64,000 nucleotides of DNA from Ziziphus jujuba (taxonomy: Eukaryota > Streptophyta > Magnoliopsida > Rosales > Rhamnaceae): contig NC_083383.1 of the NCBI RefSeq assembly GCF_031755915.1, positions 19,953,001 to 20,017,000 of the forward strand. Direction: 5' to 3'. The notes below the pieces were generated by a model, which saw only the letters and a list, made by a program, of their open reading frames with translations, ran no database searches and had not been told where the DNA came from. This document shows, piece by piece, positions 9,988-21,067 of the stretch. The position numbers were made by a program, and so were the translations under genes. The first letter of the stretch is position 1. Each line of letters opens with the position of its first letter.

Positions 9988-10994
9988 TGATGGAATTTGG
10001 TGTAGGTTTATGTTGTTGTACCCTAGAGCACAATCATTCAAGGTATTAGTCAAGAATGATTGTTGTTGGTTCTTGGTTCTTGATTTTGTTTTTTTTTTTT
10101 TTTGGGTTTGTTTAGGTTTTGTTTCTGGTTTTAATGGAGGTTTAGGGTTCTTGAGAAGGTTGTTAGCTTTTGGGAAGAAGAAGAAACAAAAAATGTAGTA
10201 GTTGAGAGAGAGATAGCCAAAAATGTTGTTTTTCAAAATCTGTTTTTTGAATATTTTCTTTCTCAACGTTTTTCATTACAATTTTCATACTTTTAAATAC
10301 ATCAAAAAGACAATAAGGCATGCTGCCATATTTAGCAATAAATACAAAAGCATTAAAAGTAACCAACCAAGCCAAACTACCTCAACTAACTCCAATCAAT
10401 GTGCTGGGCATGCAAGAAACCTTCTTTAATGGGCAGTTCAGCTTGTCTAAGGCATTTGAATTTGAAAACCAGCTCCATTTGACTTGAAAATTGGAGAGAA
10501 GCCTTTTTGAATATTAAACTATGTTCTAACCAAAAACCAGACAAAAAAAAGTCCATTTACCCATTCAAAAATAATCAAACCCGAGGCAGTATTGCCCAGT
10601 TTTCTGGGCAACAACACTGCACAAGGATCAGATTGTTTTGGGCTTAACTGAGCCTTCCCAGCTCCAAATTGGGCCATTCTTTTTGTTGTTTCTTCCTCTG
10701 CATATCTAGTTTATCATATCCAAAATTGAGGTCCAAATACCAAACCTACTTCAAACGGCATCCAAGGAAGTGGACTTATGTTGCTGGAAATACAATTCCA
10801 GCAACTAGACAAAAAAGGCCTTAAGCTAGATAATGAGCTTAGGGCATTACAAAAAGGATATTGTTCTTGAACATTACAAGATAAAATAAAATGCATAAAC
10901 ATAAACAATGTTTGGTCTTTGATGTTGCAAAACAAAGACCGCAAGTGTAACCGAACTACCTTGCACATTGTGGCAAGATCACCACATTTCAACA
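9988..10994 (-). repeat. Copia-A 5' LTR
   Basis: 1,007 bp, matching 5559-6564. It is bounded by the primer-binding site on the left and by the TSD aaaga (10995-10999) on the right. The palindrome is at 10780-10805. Confidence 0.93.
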
Positions 10995-11685
10995 AAAGAA
11001 GCCCCACCAAGATTTTTCATATTAAAATGACTGCAAGGCATCTTCTTTGTTTCAGTCAATATGAAGCTGCTTCTACTGACCTTCATATAAATGCATGTAT
11101 CAACAACATTTTTCTTAAAGTCACTTTTGATGATTATTATATCAAACTTTAAATACTACAGCCTCGAAGCCTGCATAAGACCATAAATAAACTTTTTTAG
11201 CTTGCAAACAAATTTATCATTTCCAGCTTGCCAAAAGCCAACTGATTGAACCATATACATGTTCTTATACAAATCACCATTTGGAAAAGCATTTCTTGTA
11301 TCCATCTGATACAACTCTAGGTCATAATGGGCCATAATTCCATAATGATTCTAAAAGAATACTTTGTGGATACAAGAGAGAATGTCCTTATGTAATCAAT
11401 TCTTTATTTATAACTAAATCCTTTGGCAATAAGACTAACTTTACACTTTTCCACTTGACTATTGGAGTCTCTCTTAGTCGTAAATACTTGTTGGCACCCA
11501 GTTGGTTTGTTATCCTTTGGTAACTCAACTAAGTCCTATACACCATTTGATGCCATGAATTTCATTTCATCTTCCGTTGAATCCAACCAAAAATTTGAGT
11601 ACGAACTATTTATGGCCTTTTCATTAGTGATTGGATCTAACTCATCATTTATGTCAAACCCATGCTCCTGTAGATAAACCTCATA
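10995..11685 (-). pseudogene. Old Copia RT N-terminal part, broken
   Basis: Minus-strand translation from 11685 gives EVYLQEHGFDINDELDP, then WLDSTEDEMKFMASNGV, DLVELPKDNKPTGC and further RT motifs of Copia elements, with stops and frame changes toward 11000. It continues without a gap across the Copia-A insertion into 5558, and across the composite insertion into 15249. Confidence 0.75.
11681..11685. repeat. Target-site duplication of the composite insertion (left copy, tcata)
   Basis: Matched by tcata at 15249-15253. Removing 11686-15248 with one copy restores an uninterrupted old-Copia linker frame. Confidence 0.7.
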
Positions 11686-12178
11686 TGTGACGACCAGTGT
11701 GGGCGGGTGCGGGACACTAACAGGCTATTTGGTATCCAATTTCACATCACTCAAGTGTAAATCAAGGGATGATTCAAATGTAATAATTGTCATTCTCATA
11801 ATGTCAAGGTCTTTTTAGAGTGGTTGGTTTTAAGATTTGCAAGAATGTCGAAGTTAAGCGTGCCCAAGCTAGGGCAATCCTAGGATAGATGACTTCCTAG
11901 GAAGCTCTGAACAAAAAATCCTATATTGAGTGCAATGGATAAATTAGGATCAATATAAGCAGAAAGTGACAGGTTCATCTTTGGAGGCGGCGTGTTAAAA
12001 ATGGTATAAGAGCTTGTATCGAATTGGAAATGTACTAGGGAGGATGTTGCATCTCAAGGGGGGTGGATTATGACGACCAATGTAGACAAGTAAGTGTGCC
12101 AGCAAGTACGTTAAGCCTTAAAAGGGGTGGATTGTGATGACTAGTATGGGAGGGTACGAGGCACTGCATGCTGCTTAG
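11686..12178 (+). mobile_element. TRIM element with 5S-rRNA-like sequence in its LTR (Cassandra-like)
   Basis: The 5' LTR runs from tgtgacgacc (11686) to about 11999 and contains a 5S-like block at 11849-11908. A primer-binding-like tggtataagagc follows at 12002-12013, then a short non-coding internal part, a purine tract aaaaggggtgg near 12119-12130, and the start of a second LTR at 12133 (tgtgatgactag). The second LTR is interrupted at 12178 by Gypsy sequence. The six bases gttaca at 15243-15248 fit the lost end of this LTR. Size, absence of coding sequence and the 5S block fit Cassandra-type TRIMs; the assignment is from memory of that family. Confidence 0.65.
11849..11908 (+). other. 5S rRNA-like block (pol III promoter relic) in the TRIM LTR
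   Basis: The segment includes gaagttaagcgtgc, then taggatagatgacttcctag and gaagctc. These correspond to the A box, intermediate element and C box region of plant 5S rRNA, with several substitutions. The 5' part of 5S is not recognisable, so this is not a 5S gene. Confidence 0.7.
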
Positions 12179-13075
12179 TGATGAGAATCCCCCCATACCT
12201 GTACAACCGACTACCCACTCGAGTGCTAATCCGATACAGTTGAAGACCGGACCAATCACTAGGGCACAAGCCAAAAGATTTAAGGACAACCTGGCTGGTT
12301 TCATACAAGGAGTTATCAATTCTCAAAAGGGCTTGACAACACCAAAAGATTCAAAGTTTGTTTTAAGCATCCAAGTGGTGGAGACCGATATGGACCCGGG
12401 TAGCTGTTTTAGTGCATTTTTGGAATTCGGGCAGCAAAGAATGGATTCATAACTTCATGAATTCAATTTATATCACTAAGAAGCCATGGAATCATGTCAA
12501 GGTTAAATAAAAAGTGTCTAAAATTCAGCTTGTTCGTACAACACCTCAATTTGGCCAAAATGCATTAAATTGGCTCTGGCTTTGCTATATTTTGTTGATT
12601 TGGCATTTTCTCTTTATTCCAATCAAAGGCAACGTATGGGAATCATAATTAATCCTATTTGGCTTCTTAAATGACACATTGGATCTGATTTGAAGCCTTT
12701 ACAAGTTGGAAATTGGTCAAAGATAGCTTAGTTTTCAAACTAGTCAATTAGTTTCTAAATTTGAATTTGACTTTTTGTTTTAGGAAATTATCTTTTATTT
12801 TGGTCTTTGTTTGTTTAATTGCTGGAAAAATTAACTTATGAAAGTTATTATTTTATTATTTCAATCATAAACTATTTGATTCCTAAATCAAAATAAGGGA
12901 ATTAATTAATCCAAATAGATTTAGGAAAATATGTGAAATTCGACCAACACTTGTTTTCTAATCTCAATGGCCAAATTGTACGTAGAATTTTAGGGTTTTA
13001 TTTTATTCTTTCAAAGCCTATTTAAAGGGGAGGACACAAATGAAACGAAAAAGAGTTTAAAGGTAGTAACTATGG
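12179..13075 (+). mobile_element. Gypsy fragment: partial LTR joined to 47 bp of gag
   Basis: From tgatgag (12179) the sequence is organised like the LTR of the Gypsy element at 20109, including a short coding tail in the LTR (LKTGPITRAQAKRFKDNLAG in a frame at 12168-12452). It stops near the TATA-like cctatttaaagg at about 13016-13028, where the rest of the LTR and the 5' part of the internal region are deleted. The last 47 bp (13029-13075) match 22354-22400 at all but one base, and then join Copia sequence. Confidence 0.7.
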
Positions 13076-13934
13076 TTTTGTAGTTACGGTCAAGCTCCAT
13101 AAAGCCATCCTTTTGGAAACTCATGTGGTGTGAGCAACCACTATCCACAAGCCAACCAAGACCACTACTTGTGGCTTTAAGGCATGTGGCCATAAATAGG
13201 TTCTCGGCTTCTTCATTAACCACATTGGCTTGTTGTCTCCTTTTCTTGCATACTTTGGCAATGTGGCCTTTTCCTCCACATGTTTCACAAGATGCATCCG
13301 GCCTCCAAAAACACTTGGATGGTGGATGTCCAAGCTTCTTGCAATGAGGGCAAGGTGGATGCCCTCCTTGGTTTTGATGGCTTTGTTGTTGTTGTTGTTG
13401 ACTCCATCCACTTTTGTTGTTGTTTATGTTGTTGTTGGTTGTAAAACCGGTTTGGTTGGTGTTGTTGCTCTTCCTTCCTTTATTCTTCTTTTTGTTGCCA
13501 TGGCCACCATAGAATGCACTCTCTATGGTCTCCTCCTTTCTAATGGCTCTCCTTTGTTCGGTTGCTTGAAGAGCATTGATGAGCTCACTCAAGGTTATTT
13601 CACTAAGATTTCTAGATTCTTCAAGGGAGGAAATCTTAGCTTCAAACCTTTCGGGTAAGCTCACCAATACTTTCTCTACTACCCTTTGATCGGTCAATTG
13701 CTCACCAAGGACCCGAATTTGATTTACCATTTTGAGCATCCTTTCCGTGAAATCCTTGATAAGCTCATTCTCCTTCATCTTCAAGGTCTCAAACTCTCTT
13801 CTTAGGTTTAAAACTTGCATTTGCCGAGTTCTAGTATTTCCATGGAACTCCTCTTGAAGCTTTATCCAAACCTCTCTAGCACTTGTGCATGACATTATCC
13901 TTGTAAAAATGGAATCACTCATGGAGGAGTGCAA
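13011..13934 (-). pseudogene. Gag-protease frame of the truncated Copia-A sister (307 aa)
   Basis: The frame starts at an internal Met of Gag and covers the second half of the UBN2-like core, both CCHC knuckles, and an intact protease motif (WLVDSGCSHHMS). The last 20 or so residues are out-of-context translation of Gypsy sequence after the fusion point at 13076. The true gag start is at about 14040, but a 112-bp deletion between two cttgaa repeats (compare 9575 and 9687 in Copia-A) puts the N-terminal 30 or so codons out of frame. This copy keeps the 13 bp that Copia-A lost. Confidence 0.8.
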
Positions 13935-14233
13935 GGCAGTGAGGGCCTTGAAGGTAGGCTTTCATTTTTATACTCCAAATGGAATATTTTTGGCCTTCAA
14001 ACTTAGGTGGTGTTGGGGTTGCAAAGGATTGTGAGGCCATTTGAAAAAATGGTTTTTGAAACGTTTTGAAAAATGGACACAAGAACAAGGTCTCAGGTGG
14101 TGGTGTTTTGGTGAGTTTGAACTAGTCTTTTTGGGAGGTTTTGGTTTCAGTTGGAAGGCTTTAGGTGGGGGATCCTCTGAAAAATAAAATGGTCTAGTTT
14201 GAAAGCTCACAAGATCCTAAGAAATTACACTAT

Positions 14234-14245
14234 GCTCTGATACCA
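14234..14245 (-). other. Primer-binding site of the truncated Copia
   Basis: gctctgatacca on the plus strand, the exact complement of the initiator-Met motif tggtatcagagc. Confidence 0.9.
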
Positions 14246-15242
14246 TGATGGAATTTGGTGTAGGTTTATGTTGTTGTACCCTAGAGCACAATCATTCAAG
14301 GTGTTAGTCAAGAATGATTGTTGTTGGTTCTTGGTTCTTGATTTTGTTTTTTTGGGTTTGTTAAGGCTTTGATTCTGGTTTTAATGGAGGTTTAGGGTTT
14401 TTGAGAAGGTTGTTAGCTTTTGGGAAGAAGAAGAAACCAAAATGTAGTAGTTGAGAGAGAGAGAGCCAAAAATGTTGTTTTTCAAAATTCGTTTTTTGAA
14501 TATTTTCTTTCTCAACGTTTTTCATTACAATTTTCATACTTTTAAATACATCAAAAAGACAATAAGGCATGCTTCCATATTGAGCAATAAATACAAAAGC
14601 ATTAAAAGTAACCAACCAAGCCAAACTACCTCAACTAATTCTAATCAATGTGCTGGGCATGCAAGAAACCTTCTTTAATGGGCAGTTCAGCTTGTCTAAG
14701 GCATTTGAATTTGAAAACCAGCTCCATTTGACTTGAAACTTGGAGGGAAGCCTTTTTGAATATTAAAATATGTTCTAGCCAATAACCAGATAAAACAAAG
14801 TCCATTTACCCATTCAAAAGTAATCAAACCCGAGGCAGTATTGCCCAGTTTTCTGGGCAACAACACTGCACAAGGGTCAGATTGTTTTGGGCTTAACTCA
14901 GCCTTCCCAGCTCCAAATGGGGCATTATTTTTTCTGCTTCTTCCTCTGCATATCTATTTTATCATATCTATATTTCAGGTCCAAATCCCAAACCTACTTC
15001 AAACGAAATCCAAGGAAGTGGACTTATGTTGCTGGAAATACAATTCCAGCAACTAGACAAAAAAGGCCTTAAGCTAGATAATGAGCTTAGGGCATTACAA
15101 AAAGGATATTGTTCTTAAACATTACAAGATAAAATAAAATGCATAAACATAAATAATGTTTGGTCTTTGATGTTGCAAAACAAAGAGTGCAAGTGTAACC
15201 GAACTACCTTGCACATTGTGGCAAGATCACCATATTTCAACA
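14246..15242 (-). repeat. 5' LTR of the truncated Copia-A sister
   Basis: Matches the two Copia-A LTRs over its full length of 997 bp. Palindrome at 15028-15053. Confidence 0.92.
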
Positions 15243-15248
15243 GTTACA

Positions 15249-16460
15249 TCATAGTCATCAGGTATAATAGATCTCTGAGTTCTCTGTAACCTTCTTAATG
15301 GCACGTTAGCATTTATAGTAGCTTGAACTTCCTATTCTTCAATAATGGGTTCACCCTAATTGACCAGTGGTTCATCAATGACTTGATCAACAATATCTCT
15401 CTTAGGAACATCGATATTAGGAACGAAAACATGTTCTTCTTTTAATTAAGCTCCCTTGGACTCTTCCTATCATCAAATCCAAAATCATCTTCAAAATAAA
15501 TAGCCTTGACTTAACTATCCTGGTAGTGTGAGATGGATAAATGAATCTGGAACCCTTGGATCCTATACGATAGCCAACAAAATAACCGTTGATGGTTTTA
15601 GGATCCAACTTCTTAATTTGGGGATTATAAACTTGGACCTCAACTTTACAACCTTGTACTAAAAAATGGTGCAGGTTAGCTATCTTTTTTACCATAGCTC
15701 AAAAGGAGTTTTAGGAATAGATTTACTCGGCACTTGATTTAGAATATAAGTCGCTTTCTTCAAAACTTCTATCCATAAGTAATCTGGTGAAAATTTGCCA
15801 ACAAGCACTGTACTATGTCCAATAAAGTGTGATTTCTCCTCTTAGCTCTGTCATTCTGGTAAGGAGTACCAGACATTGTATATTGGGCATTAATATTGTA
15901 CCCATGGAAATAAATTGCGAATGGCCCTAGATTCTGTCCAATCTTGTCATATCTACTGTAAGATTCACCACCTTTGTCTAATGTTATTGCCTTTAGCTTC
16001 TTATAATTTTGAAGCTCCATTTTTACCTTGAATTTCTTAAAAGCCACAAAGGAATCCAACTTCGTACTGATAAGCTTAACATGTCTATAATGAGAAAAGT
16101 TATCAAGGAAAGTAAAAAAATACCTATAACCATCCAAAGCAATTAGTGTGAAAGGTCCACATATATCAAGAAGGATTAACTCCAAAACATCTCCACACCT
16201 AGTAATCTTATCCGTCCTAATCTTGGAAGCAAGCCTCCTTTTCACATATTCAACACAAGCTGACAAGTCAGAGAAATTGAGATTGGAAAGTATTCCTTCC
16301 TTCACTAACCTTTGTATTTTGTGCCTAGAAACATATTCCAAATGCTTATATCATAACATAGAGGAATTATCATTAATTCTTAGGCATTTGGAAGCAACAA
16401 CAGAATTAAGAAAAGAATTGAGACCATTACTACATAAATCAAGTTGATAAAATTGCCATG
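15249..16460 (-). pseudogene. Old Copia integrase and linker, broken
   Basis: The frame at 15769-16341 (190 codons) contains LELILLDICGPF, KAITLDKGGE and the [12 protein letters not shown] region, corresponding to the integrase D, D and E positions. The first two Asp are visible, while the expected Glu near RRN is not. The frame at 15417-15695 (92 codons) carries the downstream KKLDPKTINGYFVGY segment typical of the integrase C-terminus of Tnt1-like elements. Stops between the frames and further stops toward 15249 show it is dead. Confidence 0.8.
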
Positions 16461-17660
16461 TAAAGTTCCAAAACCAACAAGGTTACCATTCTTATAAATT
16501 GTAACCCTGACTATCCAAAATATATCAATTTTGTTATTACCAAACAAAAACTATAACCCTGACTATCCAAAAGAGAAACAGATAACAAATGCCTTCTTAT
16601 GGAGGATATATAAAAAGCTTCTTACAACTTTAAAACATATCTTATGGCAAGTTTAAACGTGATTGTTCCTATGATATCAACTTTCACTCTTAAGCTATCT
16701 CCCATACAAATATGCTGCTCAACATTTGTTGGCTTCCTTTGACTTATCATCTCCTACAATGAATTAATAGCATGAATTGTTGCTCCAGTATCCAACCACC
16801 AAGTATTCATAGGCACATTAATAATATTGGTCTCAATTATGAAAAGATTACTTTTCTTCTCTTGTTTTCAACATTCAGCCTTCTTGTGTCCAATCTTATT
16901 GCAATAGTTCCATTTCCCACTAAAGTACTCTTTCTCCTCACCTGAGAGATAAGCACCATGCTTGTGTCCTTTGGATTTCAAACCAAAAAACTTCTTTTTG
17001 TTGAGCTTAAACCTTTGTCTCTTCTTTGGAAAAAAAAACTTTTTAGGCTTGTCCTCTTAATGTGATACCATAGCGATTAATGCCGACCTGTTTAACTTAA
17101 TATCATCCTTTTCCCTGACAAGTATGGCAGTCAACTCTTCTAAGTTACATCTTTTTTTTTTGGTATTTAGACTTGACCTAATATTGTCAAATTGAGACTA
17201 GAGGCTCCTCATTATAGAATAAGTCAGAACTCCTCTCCAATGTCCATCTTAAGGTTCTTAAGCTTATTATAATAAGAGGAAAGTAACATAGTGTGCTCTC
17301 TCACACCTTTAATCCCATCATTCTTAGTATTATTCAAAAGATCCAAGTAATTTATTTCTTATTCATGTCACACTTAATAAATTTCTTTCCTATTTCCTTA
17401 AAAAACTTCTTTTTAGTGTCTATCTTTGGAATATTACCATCACCCGTATAGCTCTCCATCATTATCATGCGATGCTTGTTAGAATGCTTCCAATCCTCAC
17501 ATAGTTTCTTAGCCATAATTACTCTTGTAGGTTGGCATTTATGGTGGATCCATCTTCAAAGCCATATTTAACTTCATTAATGTTAGATTCATAACCAGAG
17601 TTTTCTTCCATTCTAGTGATCCATCCCATCCAACTTTATCATGGCAGCCATTGGAAGATC
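16461..17660 (-). pseudogene. Old Copia gag and protease, heavily broken
   Basis: Minus-strand translation from about 17650 begins MAAMIKLDGMDH and shows KKLCEDWKHSNKHRMIMMES, a UBN2-type Gag motif. A zinc knuckle relic lies around 16870-16920, and the sequence at about 16790 reads LVVGYWSNNSCY, where a protease D-T/S-G would be expected. Stops every few dozen codons mean no frame is long enough to encode a product. Confidence 0.65.
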
Positions 17661-18608
17661 ATTCAAGGTGTTATGAGCTGTGAAATAGCAAACACAACAA
17701 AGCATTCAAAACATAAAATAATGCAATTACTATTTTCCAGTCCATCAATATAAAGCATAGAACATAAATATTGTTGGGGTCTTTGTAGCATTAAAATTAC
17801 CCATATATGGGTTGGGGTCAGTCAACCAAGTCACTGTATTCTAACGTATTGAATTAAGTCACCAACATGCCAACTCAGTACCACTCCAACCATCCTACAA
17901 AGTAATTAAAACCACCGATAGGGACCCAATAGACTTTGGTTAACAAGTGGGAGAAAATAAATATATTGGCAATTTCATGAAATATGTAAATACCAAAACA
18001 TCCTATCCACTATATCAATAATATATTAATACCCATAATTGGATAAAATTAGATTCTATGACAGGTAAGAACCGAAAATTCTATTTACTATATCAACATA
18101 TATTCCATGGGTATGCATAAGATAGACAAATAGGTTCCATGACAAGTGAGTACCTAAAATCCTACATTACTATACCAACTAGGCATAGAGCCTTTTTAGG
18201 AAAAGCCAAAGATATTTAATTTTGGCCATAGGTCTGTTAAATAAAAAAAATTAAGGAATGGAATTTTTTAATAAGTAAATAAGAAAAAGTAAAAATAAGT
18301 AAATAAATAAATAAGGAATAACAATGAAAAAATACAAAATTAATTAAAAAAAAGGGTAGCTGACCTCAACATGATGATGTAAGCATACTGTTGTCATCAC
18401 TATAATTTTTTTTTTTAATAAAAAAGGTCTGTTGACATCATCATGCTAACATAATTCCAAACCAGCAACATGTTGTCATATAGTGAATATTAAAATAATT
18501 CAAAGAAGGAAAAATAAAATAGAAACAGTATATATAAATTATAGATCAAAACAACAGAACAGATGATCATATAGTGAATAAATAGATGGTGAAATTTTAT
18601 TTTGTGTA
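17661..18608 (-). other. Old Copia leader with a tandem repeat
   Basis: Non-coding. At 18000-18180 a unit of about 80 bp (a-t-cctatccactatatcaa type start) occurs twice and begins a third time (18000, 18078, 18159). Confidence 0.6.
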
Positions 18609-18620
18609 GCTCTGATACCA
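18609..18620 (-). other. Primer-binding site of the old Copia
   Basis: gctctgatacca, complement of tggtatcagagc, two bases from the LTR start at 18623. Confidence 0.9.
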
Positions 18621-18622
18621 AT

Positions 18623-19177
18623 TGTTGGAGTAAATAACAATAATAATACTATTAATCCATAGATTGTACACACAATAAATTCCACTAAAAATAAAAATAA
18701 AAATTAATGATAGAATCACTAACCTCTAGAAGTAGTCATTGATAATCTTAATCTGCATTTCGTAAAATAGAAAACATATGATAGCAGTGCCTAAAATGGA
18801 CACACTGCTCTCTAACCCTTCTCTTATAGATCTATAATCTCTCTAAACCTCAAGAAAAAGCATGATGTATGTTTTTTCTCAATTGTTCTATCAATAAAAC
18901 CTCAGCCTTTTAAAGGTTAAAGTCACATGACTTACCCATTATTTGAACTCAAATCAAAATAATCATTTAATAATAAATATAATAATAATAAAAATATGGA
19001 TAAGCCAAATAGGCCTCTAAAGAAAGTTGATCCTTCAGTCCAATGGGTCAACTGAAGTATTACAGAGAATGTGTGTCCAAGAGCCTTACTACATGAGTCA
19101 GTCCCATAAATGACACAAATAAGGCCTATAAGTGAGTTATTAATTATAGCAAGTCTATATAGTATATATATGTAACA
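18623..19177 (-). repeat. 5' LTR of the old Copia
   Basis: 555 bp from tgttggag to tgtaaca. Its outer part is repeated at 1-202. Confidence 0.85.
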
Positions 19178-19497
19178 TTATTTGCATAATGGTCTAATTT
19201 GGTAATTATAATGATATTATTGATTCTGGAAGTAACAATGAAACTTTTGTTTGAAGAAGCTATTATCTTGCATTTAATATAACATTCCTTTAGCACAACC
19301 TCCATAGATTGCTAGGTTAGCTAATAAGTTATTATTATTATAATTAGTATTTTTAATGTTTCCTGAATATTTCTATCGGGAGGGATCTATTATTGTTTTG
19401 CATGTGCATTAGTCGGTTAAATGATCAAATTTATGGTTTAATGATCCAAGTACACATCACATTGTAGGTCTATTCATAAACAAAAGAGAGGAAGGAA
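19178..19497. other. Unassigned spacer, possibly host DNA
   Basis: It lies between the old Copia LTR and the next LTR element. No coding potential or repeat recognised. Confidence 0.4.
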
Positions 19498-19502
19498 ATA
19501 AT
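19498..19502. repeat. Target-site duplication ataat (left copy)
   Basis: Matched by ataat at 30679-30683, defining the outer element 19503-30678. Confidence 0.85.
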
Positions 19503-20108
19503 TGTTGGTATACAATTCTGGATGAAAGGATCTTTTCACGAATGTTTGAATCTTCTCTATAAAACCAACAAAATAGTGGAAGCAACCTAAAGATCTTTAG
19601 GGTACTGGTATGGTACCAGCTAAAGACTTTACGACGCTCAAGTCAGCGATGTGTTTGAAGCATTATAATGCTCAATGTAAGCTTAGAACAACATACCTTT
19701 GCTGATGGATGGAATAAGTTTTTACAAAGTGTGTTTTAGTTTTTAAAGTTCTAATAGGACTCAAAACCCCAATCCTCAAAGGGATTAGAACACAAAGTCA
19801 TTTTTAGATAGGCATTTAGCCTTTAGATGAATCCTTATAGCGATAGAGTTCCTTTCATCCTCATATCATCCTCTGAGGTGAGTACCAGTTTTGGTCGTTT
19901 CATCCATTGAAAAAACATATTTATCCTTGCATCCCTTAAACGATTCAGCCCAACTAGGAAGAACTGACCTAAATCCAACTACAAAATGAAAGTCATTTCT
20001 CCCGTTATGATTGTTTCATTTTAGCTTTCATAGTTATTTCATTCTACTAGGTAGATGATCTTGTTTCAATCGCAAAGTTAATCCTTTCTATTTCATCCAA
20101 ACACCATT
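19503..20108 (-). repeat. 3' LTR of the gag-only element, left part
   Basis: Matches 29709 to about 30310 of the 5' LTR. It is cut at 20108 by the Gypsy insertion and resumes at 27020. Confidence 0.85.
20104..20108. repeat. Target-site duplication ccatt of the Gypsy element (left copy)
   Basis: Identical five bases follow the right LTR at 27015-27019. Confidence 0.85.
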
Positions 20109-21051
20109 TAATGAGGACATGTCTAGGAGTATAACAAGCTAGAACCAAGATCCTCTACAATTGAAGACAAGACCAATAACATGAGTTCAAGCTAAAAGAT
20201 TCAAAGAAGCACTAAATGGTTTAATCCAGGAGGTGTTTAGCTCTCAAGGAAAATTCACCATTGAAGGTGAATCTAGAACGGTTCAATGTATCGGATTACA
20301 CGGTAAAACCCATGAAAAAAAGCCTTTGCTCACTTGGGACGATGATGTGGTATCCTGCTGAAATGGCATAGTGATATGGCAACCAAAGGATGATGAGGCA
20401 GTGTCATATGACACCCTATGTGGTAGTTGTACAAATTTGATAAGCTTTAAGGCCAAATTAACTTTTCTTAGTATTCAAGTTATTGATTAGTTTTTAAATT
20501 GTAATTAGGAATCTTAATTATTTTTGTGTTTATTTTATATTAGGACAAGTTTCAAACTAGTTTCCTAATTTGCCTTAATCATGTAATTAAATCACTTTTC
20601 CTAATTTCAATTAAAAGAAGATCAGTCAAATTAAGATTAGGAAACTAGGTTTAATGTTAATTTTTGTTTTAGGAAACTAGAAAATTCGGCCAGCCATAGT
20701 TTATGCTTAATGGCTGAAATTTAGGCTTTATTTTTCCTTAATTTTATTCATACTTTGCCTATAAATAGGCACCCCTTTTAGTTGAATAAAACAATTCAAG
20801 AATTTTGAGAATAATTGTAAGAGTTATTCTCTTGGTTCTCTAAGAACTATTGAACTTATCAAGCTTTGCTTGTGGCGTTGAAACCCTTGACTTATCAATG
20901 GTTTTCCATCCCCTATTGTAGCATTGTCATTATACCAAAGTTCTTAATCACAGGTTGATTAAGGGTTGAGGTTTCAATTAAAGCTTATATTATAACAATC
21001 CATACTTTATTTGTTACGGGTTTATGAGCAAGTCAACCTAAGTTTGTATCA
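20109..21051 (+). repeat. Gypsy 5' LTR
   Basis: 943 bp, matching 26091-27014. A TATA-like ctataaatagg lies near 20759-20769, and the LTR ends gtttgtatca. Confidence 0.9.
20758..20770 (+). promoter_or_regulatory. Probable TATA box of the Gypsy 5' LTR
   Basis: gcctataaataggc in the downstream half of the LTR, a normal position for the U3 promoter. The right LTR has the changed version catataaatagg near 26720. Confidence 0.5.
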
Positions 21052-21054
21052 ATT

Positions 21055-21067
21055 TGGTATCAGAGCC
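21055..21067 (+). other. Gypsy primer-binding site (initiator tRNA-Met)
   Basis: tggtatcagagcc, three bases after the LTR end. Confidence 0.9.

Larger units (their letters stand above)
5559..10994 (-). mobile_element. Copia-A: nearly complete, integrase-less Ty1/Copia element
   Basis: The element of 5,436 bp has two long LTRs beginning TG and ending CA, a perfect 5-bp TSD (aaaga), a primer-binding site next to the right (5') LTR, and a polypurine tract next to the left (3') LTR. It encodes gag (9336-9782) and a long gag-pol frame (6559-9339). The LTRs differ only at scattered positions, so it is the youngest complete insertion in the window. It sits inside the RT region of the old Copia, in the same orientation. 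The integrase core is missing, so it would need integrase supplied by another element. Confidence 0.93.
13076..15242 (-). mobile_element. Truncated sister of Copia-A (5' LTR, gag, start of protease)
   Basis: It has a 5' LTR at 14246-15242, a perfect primer-binding site at 14234-14245, a leader, gag and protease, and then is cut off inside the protease-to-integrase region at 13076 by fusion to Gypsy gag. The sequence is very close to Copia-A. RT, RNase H and the 3' LTR are missing. Confidence 0.88.
4510..19177 (-). mobile_element. Old minus-strand Copia retrotransposon, broken up by nested insertions
   Basis: Reading the minus strand from right to left gives 5' LTR (18623-19177), primer-binding site (18609-18620), gag and zinc finger, protease (about 16800), integrase (15417-16345), RT N-terminal part (10995-11685), RT C-terminal part and RNase H (4690-5558). 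Two insertions split it: Copia-A at 5559-10994 and a composite at 11686-15248. In both cases removing the insertion plus one TSD copy puts the flanking RT or linker sequence back in continuous frame at the junction. The 3' end is unclear: similarity stops near 4690 and the matching LTR may be the fragment at 1-202. Many stops mark it as long dead. Confidence 0.8.

Noticed and set aside
11849..11908. 5S rRNA gene
   Set aside because: Only the 3' half is recognisable, with several changes, and it sits in a TRIM LTR.
21055..21067. tRNA-like sequences (tggtatcagagc at several places)
   Set aside because: These are primer-binding sites next to LTRs. No tRNA cloverleaf was found.
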